DNA of 64,000 nt from Thiobius zoothamnicola (GCA_963678215.1 OY782758.1:1984001-2048000); one strand, 5' to 3'. Positions 17,165 through 25,953 are shown, counted from the first letter of the stretch. The notes: generated by a model from the letters alone, not told the origin. Numbers and translations: made by a program.

Positions 17165-18598
17165 TCAGTAGCCAAGATGTGTCGGCCAATCCAGTAAGTC
17201 GTTGATCAACAGGCGTTGTTGGTCCGTCAATTGAGGGTCAACCACCATTTGAGAGAGTTGTTTCCGGTATTCAGATAAGACGATGCCTGCACCCATTTGG
17301 GGATCGGTCAGACGTTGATCACGAAACTCATGCCATTGTGTTTGTTCGTGTTGATCCAGAGTATCTGGCCAGTTGCGCGCCCGATACCGGAAAAACAGCG
17401 TATGTAGTTTATCGGCGGTGAAGTTCGGTTGTAAGTCGGCTAAATCTTTCGGTTTGGTCTGGTGGATTTGCTGGCATAAGCGCTTGTCATCATCTGACAG
17501 GAATCCGCCGTAAAGATCGAAATCAACATCTTTCGCCGCTCCTTGGTAGGGTTCTGCATAAACTTCAGTCAGTTTCTCGGTGAGGGATTGCTGTTCCGCC
17601 AATAATATCGCCAAATTCCGTTGTTCCGTTTGAGCGTCCATTTGCCAGCGCTCACGCGCGACATCCGTCAGTGTGTTCATGGGCGCTAAAACCGGCGCCC
17701 GGTTGATATGCACGCCTTTCAGTGCCAGTCGTTGTTCACCTTCCGGTAACTTGTTTGCTGGTGTATACAGTCGTTCGCGAATACGTTCGGCGCTCCAGTT
17801 CAGTAAATCGGCCGGATCATAACGCAGATCGTATACGATGATTTGGTTACGATTGGTTGGATGGACTAACAAAGGCAACACGGCGGCAATGCAGCCGAGA
17901 CGCGCCGGGTAGCGCGCGGAAACGTGTAAAACGGGTTGGCTGCCGTGCAGGTTCAGTAATGTAGCCGCGCTGGCTTTATCCCGATGAGTCAACAAATAGT
18001 TGAATAGGCGAGGTTGCGCTTGTTGAATGCGCTGAGCGATTGCGATGGTGGCATTGACATCCGCCAGGGCGTCATGGGCATCCGTATGAGAGATGTCATT
18101 CGCCTGGGTCAGTTGATCCAGACGAAAGCTGGCGACGCCGTTTTCATCTGTCGGCCATTGCATGCCTTCCGGTCTCAGGGCATGGGTGATGCGCGCCACA
18201 TCAATCATATCCCAACGGGAATTGCCATGTTTCCATTCACGTTCATAAGGATCAAAAAAGTTACGGTATAAACCGTAACGCGTGATCTCATCGTCGAAGC
18301 GCATGCTGTTGTAGCCTAACGAACAGGTGTCAGGTTGGCGCATTTCAGCATGAATGGCACGGAAAAAATCCGCTTCCGGCAAGCCTTCGGCAAAAGCCCG
18401 TTGCGGGGTTATCCCGGTGATCAAACAGGCTTCAGGATGAGGTAATACATCCTGCGCCGGTTTGGCATAGATAACTAATGGTTCCCCGATCGGGTTAAAG
18501 GCAAAGTCGGTGCGTACACCGGCAAATTGCGCTGGCCGGTCAACGGCAGGATTAGCCCCCCAGGTTTCATAGTCATGCCAATAAAAGGTGGGCTGCAT
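17165..18598 (-). CDS. sbcB: Exodeoxyribonuclease I
   Basis: SbcB degrades single-stranded DNA 3' to 5' and takes part in mismatch repair and recombination. The DEDDh exonuclease residues are visible: Asp9 and Glu11 in WHDYETWG, the segment SLGYNSMRFDDEI with the second Asp, and HDALADVNATI with His and Asp. The C-terminal SH3-like and helical regions include FRYRARNWPDTL, typical of ExoI. At 477 residues it is full length. Confidence 0.93.
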   Translation of the reverse strand: MQPTFYWHDYETWGANPAVDRPAQFAGVRTDFAFNPIGEPLVIYAKPAQDVLPHPEACLITGITPQRAFAEGLPEADFFRAIHAEMRQPDTCSLGYNSMRFDDEITRYGLYRNFFDPYEREWKHGNSRWDMIDVARITHALRPEGMQWPTDENGVASFRLDQLTQANDISHTDAHDALADVNATIAIAQRIQQAQPRLFNYLLTHRDKASAATLLNLHGSQPVLHVSARYPARLGCIAAVLPLLVHPTNRNQIIVYDLRYDPADLLNWSAERIRERLYTPANKLPEGEQRLALKGVHINRAPVLAPMNTLTDVARERWQMDAQTEQRNLAILLAEQQSLTEKLTEVYAEPYQGAAKDVDFDLYGGFLSDDDKRLCQQIHQTKPKDLADLQPNFTADKLHTLFFRYRARNWPDTLDQHEQTQWHEFRDQRLTDPQMGAGIVLSEYRKQLSQMVVDPQLTDQQRLLINDLLDWPTHLGY

Positions 18599-18654
18599 GG
18601 GTCAGAACCGAGAGGGCGGCTGTTAAATAAACGCAGGAAAAGTAAAAGCGTGCT

Positions 18655-18999
18655 TTATACCTTTTCTTTGATGCGAGCGGCCTTACCGGTGCGACCACGC
18701 AGGTAATACAATTTGGCGCGCCGGACATCGCCGCGACGTTTGATGCTGATGCTGGCGATTGATGGGCTGTAAGTCTGGAAAACCCGTTCCACGCCTTCGC
18801 CATAGGAGATTTTACGTACGGTGAAAGCGGAATTCAGCCCACGATTACGTCGCGCGATGCAGACGCCTTCAAACGCCTGCAGGCGCTCGCGGCTGCCTTC
18901 TTTCACTTTTACCTGTACCACCAAAGTATCCCCAGGGCCAAAAGCCGGGATTTCCTTGTCCATTTGTTCTGCTTCGAGTTGTTGGATGATGTTATTCAT
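18655..18999 (-). CDS. rplS: 50S ribosomal protein L19
   Basis: L19 (114 residues) lies at the 30S-50S interface. The start MNNIIQQLEAEQMDKEIPAF and the conserved FTVRKISYGEGVERVFQTYSP and RGDVRRAKLYYLRGRTGKAARI are diagnostic. Last gene of rpsP-rimM-trmD-rplS, 38 bases after trmD. Confidence 0.96.
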   Translation of the reverse strand: MNNIIQQLEAEQMDKEIPAFGPGDTLVVQVKVKEGSRERLQAFEGVCIARRNRGLNSAFTVRKISYGEGVERVFQTYSPSIASISIKRRGDVRRAKLYYLRGRTGKAARIKEKV

Positions 19000-19037
19000 C
19001 GCCCGTGCTCCTCAATGAATATCGTTGAAACTTGAGT

Positions 19038-19742
19038 TCAGTTGTCTAACTTTAATTTAGTTGCCAATAAATCTGGCCGTCGTTGTTCAGTGCGTTTAAA
19101 ACTTTGTCGTAGCCGCCAATCGCGGATCTGCTGATGGTCGCCAGACAGCAGTACCTCCGGCACCGTATGCCCATCAATCACTTTGGGTCGGGTGTAATGG
19201 GGATAATCCAATCCGCCATCTTCGCTGAATGAATCCTGTTGCGCGGATCCCGCATGGCCCAACGCGCCTGGTAACAGGCGTATCACGCTATCAATCAGCA
19301 ACATGGCGGGCAGTTCTCCACCTGATACGACATAATCGCCCACTGACCATTCTTCATCAACGAAAGCCTCAATAATTCTTTCATCAATGCCTTCGTAACG
19401 CCCGGCCAGCAGAATGAAGCCATCGGCTTTGGCCATTCGCCGCGCCGTTGTCTGATTAAAGACTTGGCCCTGCGGACTGAGGTAAATCAACCGGCTGTCC
19501 GGCGCAGTTTGCTTTACATCCCGAATCGCTGCCGCCAGCGGTTCGTACATCATCACCATGCCGGGACCGCCGCCATAGGGTCGGTCATCAACAGTGCGAT
19601 GCGTGTTCTGCGCGTAATCGCGCGGATTCCATAGCATCAATTCCGCCAGACCTTGTTTGATAGCGCGCCCGGTGACGCCGTAGCGCATCGCCTCAAACAT
19701 GGTTGGGAACAAACTGATTACGTCAAAGCGCATATCACCCAC
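19038..19742 (-). CDS. trmD: tRNA (guanine-N1)-methyltransferase
   Basis: TrmD methylates G37 in tRNAs with G36 and prevents +1 frameshifting, using AdoMet bound in a deep trefoil knot. The knot sequence SVGDYVVSGGELPAMLLIDS and the N-terminal DVISLFPTMFEAMRYGVTGRA are present; the protein has 234 residues. An alternative ATG at 19733 (MRFDVISLF) is the more typical family start. Third gene of the rpsP operon. Confidence 0.95.
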   Translation of the reverse strand: MGDMRFDVISLFPTMFEAMRYGVTGRAIKQGLAELMLWNPRDYAQNTHRTVDDRPYGGGPGMVMMYEPLAAAIRDVKQTAPDSRLIYLSPQGQVFNQTTARRMAKADGFILLAGRYEGIDERIIEAFVDEEWSVGDYVVSGGELPAMLLIDSVIRLLPGALGHAGSAQQDSFSEDGGLDYPHYTRPKVIDGHTVPEVLLSGDHQQIRDWRLRQSFKRTEQRRPDLLATKLKLDN

Positions 19743-19780
19743 TGAATCAGAGACAATTTGACGATGCTATCTAACAGATT

Positions 19781-20308
19781 CTAATAATCCATTTCCCAAT
19801 CAACCCACATACGTTTGGTTGCCAAGTCAACTTCCCGCACCACTTGGCCCCACACATAAGGGATCAGATATTCTTGCTCGTTGCGCACGACTAAAACGTC
19901 ATTCGCACCCGTTCTTAGTAAATGATCAATGACGCCAAATGACTCGCCAGCAAGATTTTCCACTGTCAAGCCAATTAAGTCCGTCCAATAATATTGCCCA
20001 ACTTCGCTTAACTTGGGGAGTTGGTCGCGTTTTATCGCGATTTCCGCGCCCTTGAGCCTTTCCGCCTGGGTGCGATCATCACAACCTTGCAGCTTTAATA
20101 CGACGTGACGGCCATGGCGACGCCCGTTAGCAACTTCCCAGAGCTGCCAGATACCGCTTTGTTTAAGCAGCAAGGTGTCGTAAGCCGCGATATTTTCACG
20201 CGGCTGGGTATCTGAATAAACTTTCAGCCAGCCTTGCAGGCCATATACGCCATTGACATGACCAAGTTTGATAACTGGCGGTTCTTGTCGCGTCAGCATA
20301 CGTCCCAA
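19781..20308 (-). CDS. rimM: Ribosome maturation factor RimM
   Basis: RimM (175 residues) binds S19 and helps assemble the 30S head. The N-terminal domain starts IKLGHVNGVYGLQGWLKVYSDT, and the C-terminal PRC-barrel has YYWTDLIGLTVENLAGESFG and EYLIPYVWGQVVREVDLATK. The few residues before IKLGHV make the exact start uncertain. Between rpsP and trmD, as in most gammaproteobacteria. Confidence 0.94.
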   Translation of the reverse strand: MGRMLTRQEPPVIKLGHVNGVYGLQGWLKVYSDTQPRENIAAYDTLLLKQSGIWQLWEVANGRRHGRHVVLKLQGCDDRTQAERLKGAEIAIKRDQLPKLSEVGQYYWTDLIGLTVENLAGESFGVIDHLLRTGANDVLVVRNEQEYLIPYVWGQVVREVDLATKRMWVDWEMDY

Positions 20309-20329
20309 ACTGGATCAGGCCGTTTTAAC

Positions 20330-20590
20330 TCAAGCGACTGTGGCATTGCCCTCACGATAAGCTTTGACGAGTTTGCCAGCGCGTTCGCTCAACTGGCCAC
20401 CAACGGATACCCAATAATCAATGCGTTCCAGGTTAAGACGCATGCCTTCCTGACCTTCCGCCGCAAGGGGATTATAAAAACCCAGCCGCTCAATGTAGCG
20501 TCCATTACGCGGTGCGCGCGAGTCAGCCGCAACCAAATGATAAAAAGGGCGCTTCTTTGCGCCTGCTCTGGCAAGACGAATTGCAACCAT
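20330..20590 (-). CDS. rpsP: 30S ribosomal protein S16
   Basis: S16 (86 residues) begins MVAIRLARAGAKKRPFYHLV and continues RNGRYIERLGFYNPL, unmistakable. It heads the rpsP-rimM-trmD-rplS operon; a good sigma-70-type promoter lies about 100 bases upstream. Confidence 0.96.
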   Translation of the reverse strand: MVAIRLARAGAKKRPFYHLVAADSRAPRNGRYIERLGFYNPLAAEGQEGMRLNLERIDYWVSVGGQLSERAGKLVKAYREGNATVA

Positions 20591-20685
20591 GAATTGAGAC
20601 CTTAAGCTTAAAGCTTGATGACAAACTGAATCAGAGCGCTCATGCGCACAGGATGACTCTATTTCAAGTCACCGAAAGGGCAGCG

Positions 20686-20713
20686 ATTTTACACAAAATA
20701 AACGATTTGTGAA
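20686..20713 (-). promoter_or_regulatory. Probable sigma-70 promoter of the rpsP operon
   Basis: Read on the minus strand: TTCACA (-35), 16 bases, TAAAAT (-10). It lies in the gap upstream of rpsP and points into the operon. Inferred from consensus only. Confidence 0.5.
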
Positions 20714-20767
20714 GCGGCAATTGAATTCAGGCTTTGCTATCGTCACCATTGAGTCTGGCGAATGGGG

Positions 20768-21637
20768 TTATCTGCCGATGTTGTTGGAGAGTTGGCGGCG
20801 GTTACGTCTGGCGCCATGATTTCCACGGCGATCTTTCAATTTCGTATTACCGCGTCTTTGGGGTACCCCTGTCCCGTCGCAAGCAAGGTCAATCGCGCTG
20901 CGATTGGAATTGTCGCTAGCCAGCGTATTGCCATTAATATCGCCATTTTCATCCAGTAATGCATGGTCTGCAGAACGGGTTTTGTTGGCGTTTTGCTTCG
21001 TATGTCGTTCTGAACGATTGGCGTTCTGGCGGCCAGTATTTTTTCTGGCGGCATATCCGCGTCTTACCCGACGTGGCTTTGGTTGTTCCTCTTTCTTTTT
21101 TTCCGGTTCGGCTTTAGCGGGTTGTTCCGCCGTCTCAGGTTCTGGTTCAAAACCGGGTGCGACATCGAATTGGTAATCCGCATCGACAAAGCCTGGTTTT
21201 TCCCGTAACACGGCTTCCTCATCCCGGCTGAGCAAAAACAGCGCATTTTCCGCTAATGCGATATGAGCGTCCCGTTGAGCGAAACAAGGCTCGGTCGGTA
21301 AATCCAGATTAATCAGGCAACTGATGGGGGATGGAAGCGTCATGCCGCGCGTGGCCATGTCACTGGAAACCAAAATTTCCGCCGTGTTGTTGGTAAAAGC
21401 CTCTATGGCTTCTTTTCGCCGTGCTTTGCCCATGCTGTTATGCACGAGTACGATGTTGAAGCCATCTTGCTCAAGTTGTTTGCCCAGGCGGGCGACTGCA
21501 TACTTCGTGCGTACATAAATCATGGTGCGCGACCATGCATGCTCACTGATCAGTTGCTTCAATAATGCACGCTTACGCTGACGATCAACACGATACACCG
21601 TACGCCGTGTAAATACCGGGTTCATATCATCGGACAT
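20768..21637 (-). CDS. DEAD-box helicase C-terminal-half protein, degenerate
   Basis: The 289-residue protein aligns with only the second RecA domain of RhlE/DbpA-like RNA helicases: YRVDRQRKRALLKQLI, MIYVRTKYAVARLGKQL, VLVHNSMGKARRKEAIEAF (motif IV region) and EILVSSDMATRGM (motif V). The Q motif, Walker A and DEAD box are absent, and motif VI (HRIGRTGR) is replaced by AQRDAHIALAEN. A long basic, Glu/Lys/Asn/Arg-rich tail follows. It cannot be an ATP-dependent helicase; it may be an RNA-binding relic or repurposed protein. The frame is clean and starts with ATG, with no N-terminal half upstream. Confidence 0.65.
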   Translation of the reverse strand: MSDDMNPVFTRRTVYRVDRQRKRALLKQLISEHAWSRTMIYVRTKYAVARLGKQLEQDGFNIVLVHNSMGKARRKEAIEAFTNNTAEILVSSDMATRGMTLPSPISCLINLDLPTEPCFAQRDAHIALAENALFLLSRDEEAVLREKPGFVDADYQFDVAPGFEPEPETAEQPAKAEPEKKKEEQPKPRRVRRGYAARKNTGRQNANRSERHTKQNANKTRSADHALLDENGDINGNTLASDNSNRSAIDLACDGTGVPQRRGNTKLKDRRGNHGARRNRRQLSNNIGR

Positions 21638-22079
21638 AGAATTACCTATGGTTGTCTCGCTGGGTAATCAAACATGACGTTTTAACGAGAAATTTCATGC
21701 GTTAAAGCCGACGTAGTCGGCGGAAAAGACGCCTGTTTTAACAAAACAAACAGCAATCAAACGGGATCTGAAAACAGCAGCAACCTCCATAATTGCTGAT
21801 TCGCCTACCAGAAAAGTACTGATTACATGGCATGGTGTCTTGAAAAACAAATGAATGCTGACACAACCGGAATAGTTAGAATGGGTCGTAGCCAGGGAGA
21901 AGTAATGTTTCAGACGCCATATGCTCTAAAAAACGGCAAGGTAAGTAACTCCCTTTAAGCTTCGTTTGATAATTTGAGCATCTGCCCACTCATTGTAGGA
22001 AGACATCCGCAGTGCGTCAATGCCGACATTTGGTTAGAATCACTCGATTGTTGTTCGTCACCTGATTCAAGGGAATTTG
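21638..22079. other. Intergenic region without a recognisable gene
   Basis: About 440 bases between the divergently transcribed helicase-like gene and metF. I see no open frame of note, RNA gene or clear promoter, and no remnant of the missing helicase N-terminal half. Confidence 0.5.
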
Positions 22080-22916
22080 ATGTATTCAAAGAAAACTTTC
22101 AGTTTTGAGCTTTTCCCACCGAAAACGGAAAAAGGCTTCGCTAATATGCAGGCCACGGTAACCGCGTTAAAAACCAAGCAACCGGCTTTTTTTTCTTGCA
22201 CCTATGGTGCTGGTGGTTCCACTCAGCATAAGACATTCGACACAGTGGACTGGTTGCGTGAAGAACGCTTGGAAACTGCTCCGCATTTAACCTGTATCAG
22301 TAATTCCATAGAGAATGTCGTCCGTATTTTGCAGCGTTATGTTGATCAAGGTATTCAGCGTCTCGTCGCCTTACGCGGTGATCGTCCGTCTGGCAGCGGC
22401 ATAGCCATCGGTGAATTGGTTCACGCCAGCGATTTAGTCGAACTGATTCGTGATCAATTTGGTGATCACTTTCATATTGAAGTCGCGGCTTACCCTGAAA
22501 TGCATCCGCAAGCGGCTAATTTATCTGCGGATTTGGATAACTTTAAACGTAAAGTGGATGCTGGAGCCAACAGCGCCATCACCCAATATTTTTATAATGT
22601 GAATGCTTATGAGCATTTCATTGAGTCTTGCGAAAAACGCCATATTCAAATACCCATTGTGCCGGGCATTATGCCAATCACCAATTACTCGAATTTGGCG
22701 CGTTTTTCGGATAATTGTGGCGCAGAAATCCCACGGTGGATACGTAAGCAACTGGAATACTATGCGGATGATTCAGCCAGCATTCAGGATTTTGGCGCTG
22801 ATGCCGCGGCTAAACTGTGTGAAAATCTGCTGGCTTCCGGTGCGCCTGGATTGCATTTCTACACCATGAACCAGTCGGTGCCGACTTTGCGAATATGGGA
22901 TCGTTTGGGGCTATAA
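22080..22916 (+). CDS. metF: 5,10-methylenetetrahydrofolate reductase
   Basis: MetF reduces methylene-THF to methyl-THF for methionine synthesis, using FAD. The 278-residue TIM-barrel protein shows FSFELFPPKTEKG at the N-terminus, SCTYGAGGSTQ, LRGDRPSG, FKRKVDAGANSAITQYFYN and PGIMPITNY. An AAGGGA site precedes the ATG at 22080; a TTG three bases upstream is less likely. It stands alone. Confidence 0.94.
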   Translation: MYSKKTFSFELFPPKTEKGFANMQATVTALKTKQPAFFSCTYGAGGSTQHKTFDTVDWLREERLETAPHLTCISNSIENVVRILQRYVDQGIQRLVALRGDRPSGSGIAIGELVHASDLVELIRDQFGDHFHIEVAAYPEMHPQAANLSADLDNFKRKVDAGANSAITQYFYNVNAYEHFIESCEKRHIQIPIVPGIMPITNYSNLARFSDNCGAEIPRWIRKQLEYYADDSASIQDFGADAAAKLCENLLASGAPGLHFYTMNQSVPTLRIWDRLGL

Positions 22917-22944
22917 GCGCCTGTTCGAGCCTATTTCGTCTCTT

Positions 22945-22973
22945 TTGACATAAATTTATCATTCAAATGTAAA
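22945..22973 (+). promoter_or_regulatory. Probable sigma-70 promoter of the bufferin operon
   Basis: A perfect TTGACA (22945-22950), a 17-base spacer and TGTAAA (22968-22973) stand 91 bases before the peptide gene. The -10 is weak but spacing is ideal. Inferred from consensus. Confidence 0.5.
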
Positions 22974-23007
22974 CCTTTTCACGACCAGGATGTCTCATAC
23001 TCCAGTT

Positions 23008-23030
23008 CGGATAATGACTTTGATTATTCG
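23008..23030. promoter_or_regulatory. Imperfect inverted repeat in the bufferin leader
   Basis: CGGATAAT and ATTATTCG (7 of 8 complementary, 7-base spacer) lie between the promoter and the peptide gene. It could be a repressor site responding to metal, but this is speculation from position. Confidence 0.25.
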
Positions 23031-23064
23031 GACCCAAACCACTGATTAACCTTGGAGCAACGAG

Positions 23065-23409
23065 ATGACTAATAAAACATTGAAACCTGTTGCAGCGACA
23101 GTTGGTGCTGCATTTGTGGGCACTTTGATGGCGGTTAATGTGACAACCGCCGCTGAAAACCCCTTTGGCATCACGGAATTGAATGCCGGTTATACGCAAT
23201 TGGCGGGTGGCCATGGTGAAGGGAAATGTGGTGCAGGCAAGTGTGGCGGAGAGAAAAAAAGCGAAGGCAAGTGCGGCGCGGGTAAATGCGGTTCGAGTGG
23301 TGATTGTGATCGTGACAAAGGTTCTGAAGGGAAATGCGGTGCTGGTAAATGTGGTGGCGATAAAAATGCGGAAGGGAAATGTGGCGCTGGTAGGTGCGGT
23401 GGCTCTTAG
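23065..23409 (+). CDS. hvfA: HvfA/BufA-type copper-binding precursor peptide with EGKCG repeats
   Basis: The 114-residue precursor has a signal-peptide-like N-terminus (VAATVGAAFVGTLMAVNVTTAA) and then four near-identical repeats EGKCGAG(K/R)CG, plus one extra Cys (SGDCDRD), nine cysteines in all. EGKCG is the motif of HvfA-type RiPP precursors, whose Cys are converted by an MNIO enzyme with partner into oxazolone/thioamide copper ligands; related peptides are called bufferins and sequester copper in the periplasm. The MNIO (DUF692), partner (DUF2063) and DoxX genes follow in order, so the assignment is firm from context; metal identity is inferred. Confidence 0.87.
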   Translation: MTNKTLKPVAATVGAAFVGTLMAVNVTTAAENPFGITELNAGYTQLAGGHGEGKCGAGKCGGEKKSEGKCGAGKCGSSGDCDRDKGSEGKCGAGKCGGDKNAEGKCGAGRCGGS

Positions 23410-23430
23410 TAAAAGCTGGATGGCGGTTTT

Positions 23431-23463
23431 CAAGTAACCCTGTTGATAAAATCGGGTTACTTG
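23431..23463 (+). promoter_or_regulatory. Stem-loop between hvfA and hvfB
   Basis: CAAGTAACCC (23431-23440) pairs perfectly with GGGTTACTTG (23454-23463) around a 13-base loop. It has no long T-run, so it may stabilise the peptide mRNA or partly attenuate transcription into the maturation genes, giving more peptide than enzyme. Confidence 0.55.
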
Positions 23464-23520
23464 TTAGTAACGTTTTTGAGTGTCAACTTACCACTGCAAT
23501 CCCATGCAACTGAGCAAACG

Positions 23521-24357
23521 ATGGCTTATCAAGTGACAGGTGCAGGCCTTGGTTTAAAACAAGAACTCATGTCAGCCGTGTTGGAGACCGAGCCGGAGCA
23601 AATCAGTTTTGTTGAGGTTGCACCGGAAAATTGGATTCATGTTGGTGGCGCTCGTGGCAAATCATTGCGCGCCATTACTGAGCGTTATCCATTAGTTTGT
23701 CATGGCTTATCACTGAATATTGGTGGTCCTGCGCCACTGGATCAGGATTTGCTCAATCACATACGCGATTTTCTGCGTCAGCATCATGTCTCCATCTATA
23801 CAGATCATCTCTCTTATTGCGGAGATCATGGCCAACTTTATGACTTGATGCCAATCCCTTTCACCGAAGAAGCTGTCTATTACGTCGCCAATCGCATTCG
23901 CCAGGTGCAAGATGTTTTGGAGCGCCGGATTGGCATGGAGAATGTCTCCGCTTATGCGATGCCGCCAGGTGAAATGACGGAAATCGAATTTTTAAATGCC
24001 GTGCTGGAAGAAGCGGATTGTGGCTTCCATCTCGACATGAATAATATTTTCGTCAACGCGATCAACCATCGGTTTGATCCTTACGAATATCTGCGCCAGA
24101 TACCGGCTGAGCGCATCTTATATGCCCATATCGCGGGTCATTTCCAGGAATCACCTGACTTGCGCATTGACACTCATGGCGAAGATGTTCTGCCTGAGGT
24201 TTGGAATTTATTGGCCGCAGCTTATCAGCAATATGGTGTTTTCCCCACCTTGCTGGAACGTGATTTCAATATCCCGCCATTAATGACATTGTTGAGCGAA
24301 GTAGACCAAATCCGCAATCTGCAACAGCAAGCCGGTGAATGTGCCCATGTCGCTTGA
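23521..24357 (+). CDS. hvfB: MNIO (DUF692) peptide-modifying enzyme, HvfB/BufB
   Basis: A multinuclear non-heme iron oxidase that modifies cysteines of the upstream precursor. Hallmarks of the DUF692 TIM barrel are VTGAGLGLKQELM, VEVAPENWI, HGLSLNIGG, YTDHLSYCG, ENVSAYA, FHLDMNNIFVN and HIAGH, which contain the His/Asp/Glu iron ligands. I start at ATG 23521 (278 residues). A longer frame from TTG 23443 would add a leader-like sequence but overlaps the intergenic hairpin; MNIOs act in the cytoplasm. The gene overlaps hvfC. Confidence 0.9.
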   Translation: MAYQVTGAGLGLKQELMSAVLETEPEQISFVEVAPENWIHVGGARGKSLRAITERYPLVCHGLSLNIGGPAPLDQDLLNHIRDFLRQHHVSIYTDHLSYCGDHGQLYDLMPIPFTEEAVYYVANRIRQVQDVLERRIGMENVSAYAMPPGEMTEIEFLNAVLEEADCGFHLDMNNIFVNAINHRFDPYEYLRQIPAERILYAHIAGHFQESPDLRIDTHGEDVLPEVWNLLAAAYQQYGVFPTLLERDFNIPPLMTLLSEVDQIRNLQQQAGECAHVA

Positions 24358-25135
24358 ACATCTGGCGGGTTTTCAACAACAGCAGATGGCGTTCGCCGCC
24401 TATATCCGTAATCCAGAGCAATGCGACGTTCCCGCAGGCATTGAACAACGTCGGATGAGTATTTACGCTGAATTGTTCTATAACGGGATGGAAGATCACT
24501 TATCACGGAACTTCCCGGTGTTGCGTAGTTTGTTCAATCATGATGCCTGGCATCGTTTGGTGCGCGATTTTTTCAGCCGACACCCGTGCAAAACGGCGCT
24601 GTTCACCCAGATTGGCCTTGAATTCGTCGAATATTTGCAACAAGAACGTACCAATCAACCGGGCGACTGGCCATTCATGCCGGAACTGGCGCACTACGAA
24701 TATGTTGAGTTGGCGGTACAAATCAGCAATGCGGACGAGCAAATTGGCATGCGCACGGAATGTGATCCGAATGGCGATTTGTTGGATGCGCGTCCGATTT
24801 TAGCTCCGACCGCATGGAATCTCAGTTATCAATATCCGGTGCATCAGATCGGGCCGGAATGCCTGCCTGAGGTACTGCCGGACCAGCCAACGCATCTGGT
24901 TGTGTATCGGGATCGTCTGGATGCCGTGCGCTTTCTGAATATTAATCCCATCACGCAGCGATTATTAATTCTGTTGCAAGAAAATCCACATATGACCGGA
25001 CGCGATGCGCTGCAGGAAATTGTCCGGGAGACTCAGCATCCGCAGCCGCAACATCTGATTCAAGCCGGGGCTGAACTCTTGGCGGATTTACGTGAACGCA
25101 ACGTGATCTGGGGAAGTCGCCCACATTCAGGATGA
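24347..25135 (+). CDS. hvfC: MNIO partner protein (DUF2063), HvfC/BufC
   Basis: The 262-residue protein has the DUF2063 N-terminal DNA-binding-like/partner domain (FQQQQMAFAAYIRNPE, RRMSIYAELFYNGMEDHLSRNFPVLRSLF) and the C-terminal recognition domain (HLVVYRDRLDAVRFLNINP). In characterised systems this partner delivers the precursor to the MNIO. ATG 24347 lies inside the end of hvfB (11-base overlap); GTG 24335 is an alternative. Translational coupling indicates stoichiometric synthesis. Confidence 0.88.
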   Translation: MSLEHLAGFQQQQMAFAAYIRNPEQCDVPAGIEQRRMSIYAELFYNGMEDHLSRNFPVLRSLFNHDAWHRLVRDFFSRHPCKTALFTQIGLEFVEYLQQERTNQPGDWPFMPELAHYEYVELAVQISNADEQIGMRTECDPNGDLLDARPILAPTAWNLSYQYPVHQIGPECLPEVLPDQPTHLVVYRDRLDAVRFLNINPITQRLLILLQENPHMTGRDALQEIVRETQHPQPQHLIQAGAELLADLRERNVIWGSRPHSG

Positions 25136-25359
25136 TCCAGGCGTATTGGGACGCTCTTTGTTATTGCACCCCAGGGAAGCGCGTATTTCATACGGCTTGA
25201 ACAGGTTGCTGGAATCTGCTCAGGTGAGTGCAGGACAAGATGAAAAGGCGATAGAGAGGCGCAGTTTACTGGGCGTAATAGAGCCTCTTGGCCGCCTTTT
25301 TAACGTCGTATTGTGTCGCCTGAGTAGAATTTCAACACCCTGTTAATCGGAGTCTTTAT

Positions 25360-25926
25360 ATGATTTATTTACTCAACCGTCTGCAAGATATGCTGGACGC
25401 CATCCGGGCGATGGATTTTCTTGTTCCTCTGGCGCTGCGTCTTTATCTCGCACCTGTGCTATGGATGGCAGGTAATAAAAAACTTGAAGATATGGATAGC
25501 ACGATCGCTTGGTTCGGTAATCCAGATTGGGGATTGGGCCTGCCTGAACCGGCATTTATGGCTTGGGCGGCGGCGCTTAGCGAAGTGGGCGGCGCCATTC
25601 TGCTATTGTTTGGTTTGGCAACGCGTTGGGTTTCCATCCCTTTGCTGATCACTATGGCGGTCGCCGCCGTCACTGTGCATCTGCAACATGGTTGGGCCGC
25701 CATTGCGGAAAGCCCGGAATCCGAGCAGCGACTCAATGCGGCGATTTCGATTCTGAAAGAACATGGCGACTATCGTTGGCTTACTGAACAGGGCGATTTC
25801 GTTATTCTGAATAATGGCATTGAGTTCGCCGTCACCTATTTCCTCATGCTGTTGACTTTGTTTTTCATGGGGGCCGGAAAATATTTCAGCATGGATTATT
25901 GGGTAGCGCGCCGATTCCGTGACTGA
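25360..25926 (+). CDS. DoxX-family membrane protein, HvfX/BufD-like
   Basis: The 188-residue protein has four hydrophobic segments (LVPLALRLYLAPVLWMA; ALSEVGGAILLLFGLAT; VSIPLLITMAVAAVTVHL; AVTYFLMLLTLFFMGAG), the DoxX layout. DoxX proteins accompany hvfABC/buf operons, perhaps as a redox or transport component; function is not established. A gap of 224 bases without a supported ORF separates it from hvfC, so it may have its own promoter, but orientation and context place it in the set. Confidence 0.82.
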   Translation: MIYLLNRLQDMLDAIRAMDFLVPLALRLYLAPVLWMAGNKKLEDMDSTIAWFGNPDWGLGLPEPAFMAWAAALSEVGGAILLLFGLATRWVSIPLLITMAVAAVTVHLQHGWAAIAESPESEQRLNAAISILKEHGDYRWLTEQGDFVILNNGIEFAVTYFLMLLTLFFMGAGKYFSMDYWVARRFRD

Positions 25927-25953
25927 AAGAGGTCGCAGGATCGGTGCCTATCG

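Noticed and set aside
23214..23406. Tandem repeats as a CRISPR-like or non-coding repeat array
   Set aside because: They are in-frame EGKCG codons of the precursor peptide.
23443..23520. TTG-initiated extension of the MNIO enzyme resembling a signal peptide
   Set aside because: It overlaps the intergenic hairpin, uses a poor start, and MNIO enzymes modify the precursor in the cytoplasm; ATG 23521 begins at the conserved region.
25146..25346. 66-codon frame between hvfC and the DoxX gene
   Set aside because: It has a rare start, no ribosome site and no recognisable sequence.
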